64,000 bases of DNA, from the NCBI GenBank assembly GCA_903813345.2, contig CAIIXF020000008.1, positions 22,058,822 through 22,122,821 on the forward strand. Reading direction: 5' to 3'. Under the pieces are notes generated by a model. It did not search any database. It saw only the letters and a list, made by a program, of their open reading frames with translations, and was not told the origin of the DNA. A program made the position numbers and the translations under genes. The stretch comes from Owenia fusiformis. Taxonomy: Eukaryota > Annelida > Polychaeta > Sabellida > Oweniidae. Of this stretch, positions 1 through 12,681 are shown piece after piece (the stretch's first letter is position 1; each line of letters opens with the position of its first letter).

Positions 1-3000
1 TATGTCTAAGGGAAGAACATGGTTACTCTGACTTAGACTCACTCACATCTTGGGATTGGAACAAAATAATGCAATGTTTCATTACCCTTTGGCCACTTGG
101 CAATACACTGTGTACCATGCTCTACAATGAACACTAAATATCTGAGCTATCTCGGCCAATCAAAGCATGCTATCCCTCAAAGACTCTTGTAGGAATTTTT
201 ACCATGATGCTCTCTGATTCATTGAACTCTAAGAGGATTGGTTCTTCTCAGAGGGTAGTGTTCTGAGGTCAGGGTACTATTTAATTTGAATATAACATTC
301 ATTCTTACTTGCAGAGGTTTATATTGTCTGCTATAGTTATATCAGGAATTATGAAATACCCAATTGCACATTTAACCATTATTTTGCAGTCAGAGTGACT
401 CCAGCGATTAAAGGAACATAAAATTGCATGGAAACATAAATCATTTCAAGTAATCGTGACATATTAAATTGTAAGGAACATTAAATCATTTGCAGTAATC
501 TCTATAGGTATAAGTCACTGTAGAGATAGAGTGCTATAAGTCACTGGTAATGGAAACTTGTGAAGATAAGCTGGTTGTTAGCATTTCTCTTGACTCTATC
601 AATTAATTACCTCTGGCCTATATAAACTTTGTATTGGTCATGTTAATGGTAATCTCAAAAATGTTGGCTATTTGTAAAATACTAACATTTCTTTCAAATG
701 ATGTACTGGCTGGAGACTTGCCTTTACATTATATGTGTCATCCTGATACTTGTCCGGAGCCAGATTTTACAAAGGGGGGAGCTTTTGCCAAGGGGGGGGA
801 TTTTACGCTTTTGGCTAAAATTCATTCGAGAAGTGCTCAGAATGGTGAAAACTGCATAATTTTGAAAGAATTTCTGGCCAGGAGAGGAGCTTTCGCTCTC
901 CCAACTCTCCCCCCTGGCTATGGGCCTGCTGATAAACCATCCTTCCGAATCTCAGGATAGCAACTACAGGAGAGTGGATGGCAATTAAACTTGTAGGGGG
1001 CTCCAAGCTAAGGTTGAAGGTATGGTTGCCTGGCTGCACAAGCTGGCAATCAGTCCATGGCTGGTTAAGTTCATTGCCAAGAGTGAAAAGTTATTGCCCA
1101 CGTGTGTCATAGACTTCGATTTTTGAATACTGGTCTTGTGGGAATAAAAAACTGTCTTTGCAGAATGCTCATAATGTGTTTAACTATTTATACAAAAAAA
1201 GTATTCTGGAGATGGTCCCTGTTCCCTTTGCTTTCCTTTATTTTAATAAGGTACTCCTCAGATTTTCAGGCTCTTAATACAAACCGGTAAAACAGTAAAG
1301 AAGCCATGTTCATGTACTTTAAATGTTATGCTTTGAGGCAGGTCTTTTACAAGTAAATCATTTTTTATGAATTTCAAAGATAATGCTTTTCCCCTTTGCT
1401 TCAATATTTGGATTTAGCTAGGTAAAGGGCCAATGGGGTGGTGACATTGATGAAATGGTTTTCTATTAGATATAGCATGTAATTGATGTCAGCTATCATT
1501 ACATTAAAAAAATCACCTATAATCCAGCTGATTAATTAATTAACAAGTGTAGCAATCAATCACTTTTGCGCCATCTATTATCATTTGAGGATGTTTTGAA
1601 TAAATACAGATTTGTTCATATTTGCTTCTTTGTATTTAATTGTACAGTTTCATGATTGTAGTGCATAAAAAGTAAGCTGATCTAAATTAGAAATAAAAGT
1701 AGCATGTGTGTGTATCACATCTCTTTCCAAGAAAATATTGTCAAAATGATCATGATTTTAAGTAGAAAATAGAATGAAAAAGAGCGGAATTAGTGAGAAA
1801 TAAAGTATGCAAGATAAGTTAACACTTTGAATTTCATAGAAATAACAGAAAATTAGGTACTATCTCTAGTAGTTCATTCAAATTTTAGAGAGAAAGGGTG
1901 TGGAATAGGCTTCATAATTACACAGCTAGCTCAACCTTAAATTAAAAGTGCAATTTATAACGCTAATTTTTAGCTATTGATTTCTTGAAAGAAATAGTAC
2001 TGGATAGCAATGTTTCTTATAAAAAACGTAAAGTCAAACTTGGTTAATGTAATTTGTTATTATTCCTGATGTTAAGATAAATATTCAGAGTTTATACATA
2101 CAATGAAGACAATGGGTGTTTTTCATAACAGGATCAGTTACATCAAATTTGCCCATTTTACATGTTAAACACAAAAGCCCATTTCTGATCATGGGGAGAT
2201 CAATTCAACAAGTCCACGTAGCATTGAAGTAGACATGTTTTGCAAACATATGAATATTCCAAGCGTGCTACTCCATCAATTCTAGGTATCTGTCACAAGT
2301 TTGATAAATAAGATTCAAGCAGATTCAGTCACACTTCTCATCTGCAACACATGTTCTTAAGTTTACCTGCCGTCTGCTGAAAATGTCCCATCAATCACTA
2401 TTATTTTATGTAAATGCTTGCTAAAATTTGTATAAAGTGTAACATTTTTTGGCATATCTATACAATTTAGTGTGTCCATTTCATTTCTAGCTATTTTACT
2501 TAATGATAAATTAACTCTACACCACTGAATTTCACATTGAAAATGATGACCATGCAACATTTGGCTCATGGGTACTCAATGCTCCTGTTGCACTAGAGAA
2601 TCGTGTTATTTCATAAGTGTGTGTGCTTTTTAACAACCATCATAACCCAGTTAAGCTGATTTTTATAGGATGTGTGATGTTGAATACTTTAGAGGTTCAG
2701 GTCCTCATCATTAATTTCCCGCACCCATTCGGTTTTATGGCATGATATCATATAAATTGAAATGAAAGAATACCTTATAAACGTGATTAAAGTAAAACAT
2801 AAATCTCAATCGCAAAATTATGGAATTAGTCATCTATATGAAGTTACTGTAAAATTCAAGGCTAAGCAAGAGAACACTTATTTATGAGGGATATGTGGAA
2901 TTATACCCCCTTGAATAAACAATGCCCGATTCCTTCATTATTAACCTTCAAAGGAAACGTTATTTGATTTTGCTTTAGAATCGTAATTCTTATCAATATT

Positions 3001-3600
3001 ACAAGATTCCCTTTATCCATATAAAGTATACACATGACAATAAAAGAATTAAAGTGCATTGAGATTATACTTCCTATCTGTGAATTTGTCATGGAATTTT
3101 ACATTAACATGTTGCTTTTTAATTCAATTAATGAAATATTCTATATGAATATAATTTATGAATTAATATCTAAAAGCAACAGTCTGTTTTTATTATTTAA
3201 CCTTAAGTTTATTTTTTAGGCTTTTATAGCCCATTTATTTCATTTTCATTTTACGTCATACATAAGTTAACCTTATTAAGTTAATGCTAAAAGAAGTTAT
3301 AGCTCTAAATCTGTAAGCTGAACAGGCAAATGATCAAGAAATGTCAGTAATATGACATGCCTTTTAGATTACATACACATGTATAACATTTCTAATGCCA
3401 ATTATCTTTGTCTGCAAGGCAGTTTGATTTATAGAAAGAAATTCCAAGAGTGGCATCTTGCTTGTAGACTAATACTTATTTCAAAGAAGAAGCCACTCTG
3501 ACTCTGTTACTATCAGTTAAATGTATGTGTAGGCAGGTATTTAGTATTGAATGCCAGATTGGAATATTTTTATTGAAGTTATGATATAGCTATTTGTAAT
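1..3600. other. AT-rich stretch with no recognised gene
   Basis: I find no exon that resembles a known protein and no RNA gene here. The longest open frame, at 634-960 on the + strand, is low in similarity to anything I know and contains stretches that look like degraded repeat, so I do not call it a gene. The composition is typical of the intergenic DNA in the rest of the window. Confidence 0.55.
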
Positions 3601-3639
3601 AAGATAACATAATGCAGTACGATCAGGAAGATACGATGT

Positions 3640-5484
3640 ATTATAGATAGAATAGTAATGTAGATAAGATGTTATTCTACTTATTGCACATTACACTACA
3701 CAAAAAGGAATCACACTATTTAGTAATGTAAATAATATAGTAATATAGATAAGATGTTATACTACTGATTGCACATTACACTACACTAAAAGGAATCACA
3801 CTATTTACTTAAAGTAATGTAAATAATATAGTAACGGTAATATAGATAAGATGTTATACTACTGACTGCACATTACACTTCACAAAAAGGAATCACACTA
3901 TTTACTTAAAGTAATGTAAATAATATAGTAACGGTAATGTAGATAAGATGTTTTACTACTGATTGCACATTACACTACACGAAATGGAATCACACTATTT
4001 ACTTAAAGTAATGTAAATAATATAGTAACGGTAATATAGATAAGATGTTATACTACTGATTGCACATTACACTACACGAAAAGGAATCAGACTATTTACT
4101 TAAAGTAATGTAAATAATATAGTAACGGTAATATAGATAAGATGTTATACTACTGACTGCACATTACACTACACTAAAAGGAATCACACTATTTACTTAA
4201 AGTAATGTAAATAATATAGTAACGGTAATATAGATAAGATGTTATACTACTGACTGCACATTACACTACACAAAAAGGAATCACACTATTTACTTAAAGT
4301 AATGTAAATGATGTAGTAATATAGATAAGATGTTATACTACTGACTGCACATTACACTACACAAAAAGGAATCACACTATTTACTTAAAGTAATGTAAAT
4401 AATATAGTAACGGTAATATAGATAAGATGTTATACTACTGACTGCACATTACACTACACAAAAAGGAATCACACTATTTACTTAAAGTAATGTAAATGAT
4501 GTAGTAATATAGATAAGATGTTATACTACTGACTGCACATTTCACTACACAAAAAGGAATCACACTATTTACTTAAAGTAATGTAAATAATAAAGTAACG
4601 GTAATATAGATAAGATGTTATACTACTGATTGCACATTACACTACACGAAAAGGAATCACACTATTTACTTAAAGTAATGTAAATAATATAGTAACGGTA
4701 ATATAGATAAGATGTTATACTACTGATTGCACATAACACTACACTAAAAGGAATCACACTATTTATTCAAAGTAATGTAAATGATGTAGTAATATAGATA
4801 AGATGTTATACTACTGATTGCACATTACACTACACAAAAAGGAATCACACTATTTACTTAAAGTAATGTAAATAATATAGTAATATAGATAAGATGTTAT
4901 ACTACTGATTGCACATTACACTACACTAAAAGGAATCGTACTATTTATTTAAAGTAATGTAAATGATGTAGTAATATAGATAAGATGTTATACTACTGAT
5001 TGCACATTACACTACACAAAAAGGAATCACACTATTTACTTAAAGTAATGTAAATAATATAGTAACGGTAATATAGATAAGATGTTATACTACTGACTGC
5101 ACATTACACTACACAAAAAGGAATCACACTATTTACTTAAAGTAATGTAAATAATATAGTAACGGTAATGTAGATAAGATGTTTTACTACTGATTGCACA
5201 TTACACTACACAAAAAGGAATCACACTATTTACTTAAAGTAATGTTAATAATATAGTAACGGTAATGTAGATAATATGTTATACTACTGATTGCACATTA
5301 CACTACACAAAAAGGAATCACACTATTTACTTAAAGTAATGTAAATAATATAGTAACGGTAATATAGATAAGATGTTTTACTACTGATTGCACATTACAC
5401 TACACAAAAAGGAATCACACTATTTACTTAAAGTAATGTAAATAATATAGTAACGGTAATGTAGATAAGATGTTATACTACTGC
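3640..5484. repeat. Tandem satellite array, about 20 copies of a 90-98 bp unit
   Basis: The phrase TAGATAAGATGTTATACTAC recurs at regular spacing (for example near 4141, 4238, 4328, 4425 and 4516). Two unit lengths occur. A long form of about 97-98 bp carries an ACGGTAAT segment, and a short form of about 90 bp lacks it and reads GATGTAGTAATATAG instead. The copies are nearly identical, which suggests recent amplification or homogenisation. The unit is AT-rich, with a conserved core GGAATCACACTATTTACTT. No open frame crosses the array. Confidence 0.95.
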
Positions 5485-5854
5485 AACTAAGAGAATATGT
5501 AACTGAGAATTTTGTCAGTTTTTGCGATATAAATTGATGACCTATTGCATTTTTGGGTCCCATCCATCATTTCCTGTATTTTTGCTGTGGCCCAAATGTG
5601 TAGCATTCCAAATACGTCTTATTTTGTTTAGGGCAAATGGTAAAAACCCGGGTTAAGAGTTTACAAAATCGATTGGTATTAAACTATCATCCCAAAGTGC
5701 TTGGGTTCTAGGAGTTTTGGAAAAACGCTTTTGGAAAAACGCTTTTGTAAAACCGCAAAACACCTATTTTTCAAACCTGGTTCAAATCTTAGGCGCCTTT
5801 TTAAAACGCTTGGTGTAATTCCAGCAATTGTCTATTTCATATTGTTTTCATAAC

Positions 5855-6195
5855 AGCTACTCTCTGCTTCATCTACTCTCTACTTGCCCCACTTTCTACT
5901 TCATCTGCTCTCTACTTGAGCCACTTTTTACTACATTCACCCTCTACTACTCACTACTACTCATCCACTCTCTATTTTTCCACTTTCTACTTCCACACTC
6001 TATTTGCCTACTTTCTACTTCTTCCACTCTCTATTTCTACTTCTCTCTTTTCCCCACTTCATCTCTTCCACTCTCTATTTAGCCTCTATTTTTGTCACTC
6101 TCAACTTCTCTCACTCTCTATTTCACATTCTCTATATTTCTCACCCTCAACTTCTTCCACTCTAATTCACCTCCTCTCTCCCATTATTCCTCTTC
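5855..6195. repeat. Pyrimidine-rich (CT) tract
   Basis: About 340 bp of the + strand is almost entirely C and T with scattered A, made of degenerate units such as CACTCTCTACTT. It is a simple-sequence or polypyrimidine tract. The open frames that run through it encode only Ser/Leu/Tyr/Phe/His-rich low-complexity peptide and are not credible genes. Confidence 0.85.
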
Positions 6196-8740
6196 CTGTA
6201 TTCTCTGTATGCCCTTTACCATTTAATGAAGAAAAATGAGTAACTCTATGGCACACAGACATAACGCAAGACTACCAAGACATGATTTATCTGCTGAGGG
6301 AGTTGATTAAAATTTAGTCACGTTCTGGCAGTTATAATCAATAGAAGATAAATTGAGAGTATGCAGGTGAATAAGAATAAAGTTTCATCAAATCTCAGCA
6401 GTCTCTCTACTTAGAACTGTGACCCTTTGCAAGAGCTTAAAATCATTTCCACTCTTAATCTAGAAATACTAAGAGAATACTAATAGTAAAAGTATTCAGA
6501 AAGCTGTAATACTCATATCTTCCGCAAATAAGCAGCTGGCTTAAATTTGTTTGATATTCTGAATCCCATACAGGCGATTGGATCTCTATTTGAGTTTGTT
6601 AAGATCTTATCTGCATCAAACTTGTAAAATTATCTGGAGCCTTTGGATGAAAGTGTGACTGGGTGATTGATATTAAATGTATATAGTTACTATATCATAA
6701 ACATATGGCTCATCAGACATCAGGATTATAACATGACATTTCTATCTCTGATTTGTGAGTTGTATCCAAGTTTTATTGAAACAGAAAGCACAGGTGGCAA
6801 TCTTTAAAGAGCACATAACATTGCATTCAATGATTCATCAAACATCCATGGTACTTTGCTTGGTACTTACCATGATCAATATTCTCTCTACATTGTCTAC
6901 TTTAAACCATGTTGATTTCGCTTACATGATAAATTCCCTAAATTAGCAAATGGTTCAATTTTTGAATCTTACACATATCAATATTTTTAAAGCATTCTAT
7001 ATCAATTTCTGACCAATCAGAACAACTACAGCCATAGAGTATTAGAGGGATCACGGAAATGGTTAACCTAAACTCCAAAGCACAGACTTATTTCTATAAG
7101 TTAGTTCCGTTAAATAAAATTAATTTCTTTCAAAAACAGATTTTTGTAAATATGTTCACAACGAATAGCAATTATTCTATTCATTTAGTATAATGTGAAT
7201 ATTATCATCTGAAGTGGGGTTACTGTCTTCCCCATGTGAAGGGAAATCAAATGGGGATCCTTCATTGCATGTTCCCCAACAAGTGAATATTTATCATCTG
7301 AAGTGGGGTGCCTCAAACATGAATAGGGGAGCATAATAGGTTGCTAGAATGCTTCAGAATGAATTAAAACAAGTGGTTTCTATGAGACAATTACTTATAA
7401 TAAACCTCTCTACTATTGAGTGTTCAATATATGACCTAGCTGCTCCCAGGGAATTAACACATGGGGAAACAATAACAAACGTGCATAAAGTATTCCTATA
7501 TTACAATGCCTCGCGTGTAGCTGCGCTGGAGCATCAATCAAATTTGTGTCATGGAGTAGAACGGTAATTAGTGACAAATCATTTTTGAGAATATAAATGC
7601 CATGACAATCTTTCCTGTTTTTAGAGTACTATGACACTGGATTTTATGAATGAGGATGTCATGCTGATGGATTTGGATTTGTTCAATTTTAAGATTACAT
7701 GCACTTGGTCTTTCATTGTAGAATTATTACACGCACCTTGCTTAAAATATACTGACATTTCATCTAACTTTTCTCTTTTCTCGATGAAGTATGAATTAAT
7801 GAATGAACTTCTTTTGCATATTTCTATGCATATGTTTTCAAAATGGCTGTGGCATATACCTTATGCCTTGGTATTGCCATGCTTTTTGCATTTTTTGCTG
7901 TAAAGTATAACTGACTTGTTATTTTCTTATATGTTTTTGTGGTGCTCCAAAATCATACATTTAAATAGGAAGCTCTTCATTAAGAAATGTATTTGAGGTC
8001 CTTGAAACTAATTGAAAGATCAATGTTAAGTGTTTCTGTCATATTTAAGTTTATTAATGCTTTGTTTTCTAATTATTCCAGTTTTCTATAACTATGATCC
8101 ACTTGACAAAAAAATCAAAATACAATTGTTGCCTTTAATAAATAATTTACTTTTAATTAAATACATGGCTCTTTACTTTCGTGTTAACTAAATGTTACGC
8201 TTTGTATAATAATATTAAATGAATAATTGATATTGAATTTATCGGAGAATGTATAGGCTTTGCATGTTTCAAAATATTTTTTGAAATCTGAGACTTCAAG
8301 TTGTATTCATATTGTGTTTGGTCTATACTATACTATGATGAACATGTATATTGTAATTTAAGCTAATTGCTCTGTTCCCATGGTGCATCACTTATGTAAC
8401 CTGACCATCATCAACCAATTATATGGTATATCCCTACAGCTTAATGTAAACTGTATTTCTTTGACTCTTATGTCACAGTTATACAAGATGTGGTGACTAA
8501 ACACTTAACAGAAAATGCCATACCACTTTTGCAATTATAAAACAGGCAATATTATTAAAAATGATTAACTCGACTTACGGCTCACATCATCGTGTGCGTC
8601 ATCTAATACGTAAAATATTTTTATGTTCGAAAGAACGTGTCTCAGTCCCTCTCTTTGGTATTCTTCACTCAGTCTTGTAAGAGAGTCATAGTTATACAAG
8701 AACTCTCATATAAGCTTTTCCTTCCTGTGTGTCTTGCTAC
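6196..8740. other. Stretch without a firm gene; one direct repeat pair
   Basis: Apart from the candidate exon at 6771-6850, I see no coding sequence. A 26-bp direct repeat containing ATCATCTGAAGTGGGGT occurs at 7195-7220 and again at 7283-7309, with GC-richer DNA between the two copies. This could be a small insertion or a duplicated segment. Confidence 0.5.
6771..6850 (+). CDS. Candidate distal N-terminal exon of TALPID3 (tentative)
   Basis: The translated segment reads LLKQKAQVAIFKEHITLH. Vertebrate TALPID3 has, near its N-terminus, a segment of the pattern VLKQKAQ followed shortly by VFKE and a hydrophobic/basic stretch. Here an AG acceptor immediately precedes 6771 and a GT follows 6850, so an 80-bp exon is possible. 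It is on the same strand as the TALPID3 gene and upstream of it, in the right order. Against it: the match is only about 18 residues, it lies 10.7 kb from the next recognised exon, its end phase does not join directly to the exon at 17546, and I found no intermediate exons. It may be a chance resemblance. Confidence 0.28.
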
Positions 8741-8756
8741 TTTTCATGATTTTTTC

Positions 8757-9172
8757 AACATTTTGAAGCATTTTCTCTCTGTAACAAAATAAGCATAAAC
8801 TGGCATACAATGTAACTGTTCTAGCATTTTTCTCTCTCTAAGAAAATTAGCATAAACTGGCATACAATGTAACTGTTCTAGCATTTTTCTCTCTGTAAGA
8901 AAATTAGCATAAACTGGCATACAATGTAACTGTTCTAGCATTTTTCTCTCATGTAAGAAAATTAGCATTAACTGGCATACAATATAACTGTTCTAGCATT
9001 TTTCTCTCTGTAAGAAAATTAGCATAAACTGGCATACAATGTAACTGTTCTAGCATTTTTCTCTCTGTAAGAAAATAAGCATTAACTGGCATACAATGTA
9101 ACTGTTCTAGCATTTTTCTCTCTGTAAGAAAATTAGCATTAACTGGCATACAATGTAACTGTTCTAGCATTT
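8757..9172. repeat. 57-bp minisatellite, about 7 copies
   Basis: Units carry TGTAACTGTTCTAGCATTTT followed by TCTCTCTGTAAGAAAAT and then AGCATAAACTGGCATACAA, repeating about every 57 bp. Because 57 is a multiple of three, the - strand stays open through most of the array as a 19-residue repeat (for example MLEQLHCMPVNANFLTERK). A small indel near 8951 breaks that frame in two. No start context, intron or domain supports a gene, so I treat it as a minisatellite. Confidence 0.9.
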
Positions 9173-9179
9173 TCCTCTT

Positions 9180-11174
9180 AGCTTTTTAATGTAATTAGTT
9201 TATGGAACTCTATGGAACAATATTAAATGTTTCAGTTAACCTATAAAAGAAGGGGGTTTATAGATTTGGGGATGGTTTTATAGATTGTTTTATAGTGTTC
9301 GATTATTTCGTGAAATCTATGAGGATCACTCATCAGGAGATTAGGTGGCTGGGCATATGTGTTCTATTCTGAATAATTAAAATTGTTGAGAGCATCAGAA
9401 TAATCTTAATTTTAATAGTATTCCATAGCAAACTAGTTATAAACAGAGAAGATAGTGAAATAGATTGTTGCATTGTGGGATATCTATACCTCTTGTGAAA
9501 AAGATGAAATCTCATAGTTATATATTATGATTGTTGAAAATCATCTTCACTTATCACTCACTTTACATCTTCTGTGAGTACTTAGTAATACAGTGTATTG
9601 CAACTACACGTACAACAATTATCTCTATTGCAGCAGTACATTTTAGTGGTCAACATTCAATAATGTTAACTTAGAAGAAACCTATCAAAATGAAGTAGTT
9701 AGACTAACATACATACATGTATTGACAATTATTTCTCTGTGTTTTTATGTGTAGAAAATGCAAACTGTTTGATGAATGTTTCCAAGACATTTAGTTTTCA
9801 TGTATTCGTTTAATAGTTCTTTGTATTGATTGTACTTTTTACTAAGCTTTTGTGTGTTAAAATGTCATTGAACTCAATGCTTCATCAGTTTTTAGATCTT
9901 AATATCTATTTTATTTTAGGGCATTCAGCTATATTTGCTATTGATCTGTGTATATCTATTTGTATGTACATGTTTTACATGCTATTAATTACCCATAAGT
10001 ATTAGATGAGCTTATCAAGTCAGTAAAAAATCAGATCTTCCAATTAATTATTTCTTCTTAATCATTTAGAATGAAAATGTAAAAATATTGAAATTAAGAA
10101 CTTGCCACTATTTTTTAAGAGCTTAATTCTGATTCAGTATTTTATTCTCTTTTCATTTTTTGTCTATTTAGTTTATACCTTTTGTGAATTTTGATCTTAG
10201 GCCTAATTACTAAAGAATTGAAGTTCCATCAACGTACAGAAGTTAAATTACGACTGGTCTGAACTGTAAAAGTACGTTGAATGAATAAGTGGAACTATAG
10301 ATGAATAGCTCTGCATTTAGTATTCCTCCCTGGTCGTTAGATTAGTCTTACAGAAATCGTCTATCTGTCATTTTTTCCCATTTCAAATCTCATTTAAACG
10401 AACCATTACAAGTCATGAAATACACAGATATAGAACCCTATTGTAATTTGTCAGAGGAAATGGAAAAACATTTTCGTTATTTTATTTATTCGATTTTTTG
10501 ATAGAAAAATGACATTTGAAGATTGAATGCAAGAAATTGCGACTTGTTATTGGCAATTCCAGAGTGCACCTCTGCAACTTTGTGCCTATTTGTCAATTCG
10601 CATTCTATGAGTGTGTAATTGCTTCATAGGGCCTCAACATGTCGTATCCCGCCAACTTGTCTCCAGACAAATTGCAATAAACGTTGCTCTCTTACTCTCA
10701 GCTCAATTTAGTGGCTGCTCATAGTCCTAACAAGTGCTTACCGAGGCATGCGATACATAATAATTTCGCTGAGACGTGACCCAAGGTTGATTAAAACTTT
10801 GTCTGTATATCAGTCTTCAATGGTTCAACAGATATGGTGATAGTCACTAATATTGCTAGCTTGCAACGAGAGTAGAATTGATTGGTTTCATAATCTATAT
10901 TGCATTTGACCACAGTCGAACAATTTTCTTTTCATTTAGTCAGTTTTGTTAGCGATAATAACAGTTGGTCAAATTACTTAGTGACAGTGCATGTAATTAT
11001 ATCTCAATAAGAAGTGAATTTGTCTTTTTTATTTAATAATTAGAGTTATTGTATTTTGAAAATTCGCAGTGTAGGAATATATTCAGATCAGTAAGCTAAA
11101 ATCTATGAATAAATGTTGATTTCAAATATTACGTTTTTGCCATATTCACCTGTTATTTTAAAGTGTAAAATGTC
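9180..11174. other. No recognised feature
   Basis: This is AT-rich sequence. I see no exon, RNA gene or clear repeat in it. The segment around 10500-10800 is slightly richer in G and C, but no reading frame there looks like a known protein. Confidence 0.5.
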
Positions 11175-11822
11175 ATATTCACTGGGGATGAACTGGAAAC
11201 GAGGGAGGTTTTGCCTCGTATCAAAATGGCGGCGCGTGAAAAAATTTCATTCGGTAAGGTTTTTGTTTTTTACAATTTTCGTGCTTTTATCCTTCAAATT
11301 AAAACTTAATATTTTGCAAGTAAATAGTTTATAAGTTCCGGTTTTATAATATGATTGCAAATTAGAAATCAATACAGACATTGCTGAGATATTTACATTT
11401 CAATTCTCTCACTTAGGAAACGAGGCACCTGTCTACATTTTGTAACAATGAAACGAGGCAATGTTTGACTTGCAACGAGGCAACTATTCTTTCTGTGATA
11501 GTGTCTACATTTAATGATCTTATTTCCACCGTTCTGGTCACATACGACCGATTACGTTTTACACGATATACATGATTATATATGTAAGAGTTAAAAAGAA
11601 TAACCATATTGTTCATAACAGTCATTCCATATATAAGCAGACATTCGTGTCGCCAAGGGTTTTTTCTCAAGCGTTAATATATATATATAAAAACTTTTTA
11701 AGAACATCTACTTAGGACCAATACCCACTTGTACAACCACCAAACAGCAAATTTTAATTGTTTGGTAGTAAGTGAGAATTTGTTCTAACTTAATTTGATG
11801 ACAAATTCCTCAGTTACGTTAT

Positions 11823-12681
11823 CACCCTTGGTATACGCAGCTAACGAAAATTGACCGGTACGGGTCAAAAGCTGGACCGGTACGGGTTAACGGTTTTATT
11901 TGAATTTAAAACAGCCATAACTTGCTCAATATTGACTTCCTCGTGTCTAATTTGAAATATATGATGCCTCCCGATGCTTTTAAGTACCCCAATTTTTTAC
12001 AGATTTTTAAACGGACCAAAACTCTCTAAATGCGCATTTATGCTCTTTTCTCTGTCTCATTTTCACGATAACTTTTATTTAGTACTTCTAACATATAAGA
12101 TCTGTTTTTCCCCATCAAGGTATGATGTAAATGACATGCTATTTACATCTTGTGAGTTTCAATGACGCGCGTTTGATTTTATAAAAAATGCCAGATGTAA
12201 CACACATGTATAAAGATTCCTAAATTATGTTCATGCTATTGCCCCGAACCGGTCCGTCTTCTCGCTGCAAGCAGGATGAAATTCTTTGTCACAAAGTTTG
12301 GCATTTTTTATAAAATCAAACGCGCGTCATTGAAACTCACAAGATGTAAATAGCATGTCATTTACATCATACCTTGATGGGGAAAAATAGATCTTATATG
12401 TTAGAAGTACTAAATAAAAGATATCGTGAAAATGAGACAGTCGTTCTCGAGAGAAAAGAGCATAAATGCGCATTTAGAGAGTTTTGGTCCGTTTTAAAAA
12501 TCTGTAAAAAATTGGGGTTCTTAAAAGCATCGGGAGGCATCATATATTTCAAATTAGACACGAGGAAGTCAATATTGAGCAAGTTATGGCTGTTTTAAAT
12601 TCAAATAAAACGGTTAACCCGTACCGGTCCAGCTTTTGACCCGTACCGGTCAATTTTCGTTAGCTGCGTATACCAAGGGTG
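11823..12681. mobile_element. 859-bp foldback element nested in the larger transposon
   Basis: Two arms, 11823-12193 and about 12300-12681, are near-perfect inverted copies separated by a loop of roughly 100 bp. The ends read CACCCTTGGTATACGC and its complement. Flanking GTTAT at 11818-11822 and GTTAT at 12682-12686 form a 5-bp target duplication, so this inserted after the host element. The arms include the motifs ACCGGTACGGGT (twice) and GACGCGCG. No protein is encoded; open frames inside are arm sequence read through. Confidence 0.9.

Noticed and set aside
634-960. 108-codon open frame on the + strand
   Set aside because: It shows no domain, has repeat-like content (runs of G, a CCCCTGGCTATGGGCC phrase), and overlaps another open frame on the opposite strand. 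It is more likely degraded repeat.
3640-5484. Regularly spaced repeats that might suggest a CRISPR array
   Set aside because: The whole 90-98 bp unit is conserved with no unique spacers, and the DNA is clearly animal. It is a satellite.
5828-6239. Two overlapping open frames in the pyrimidine-rich tract
   Set aside because: Low-complexity Ser/Leu/Tyr/His peptides arise from CT-rich sequence in any frame; there is no gene structure.
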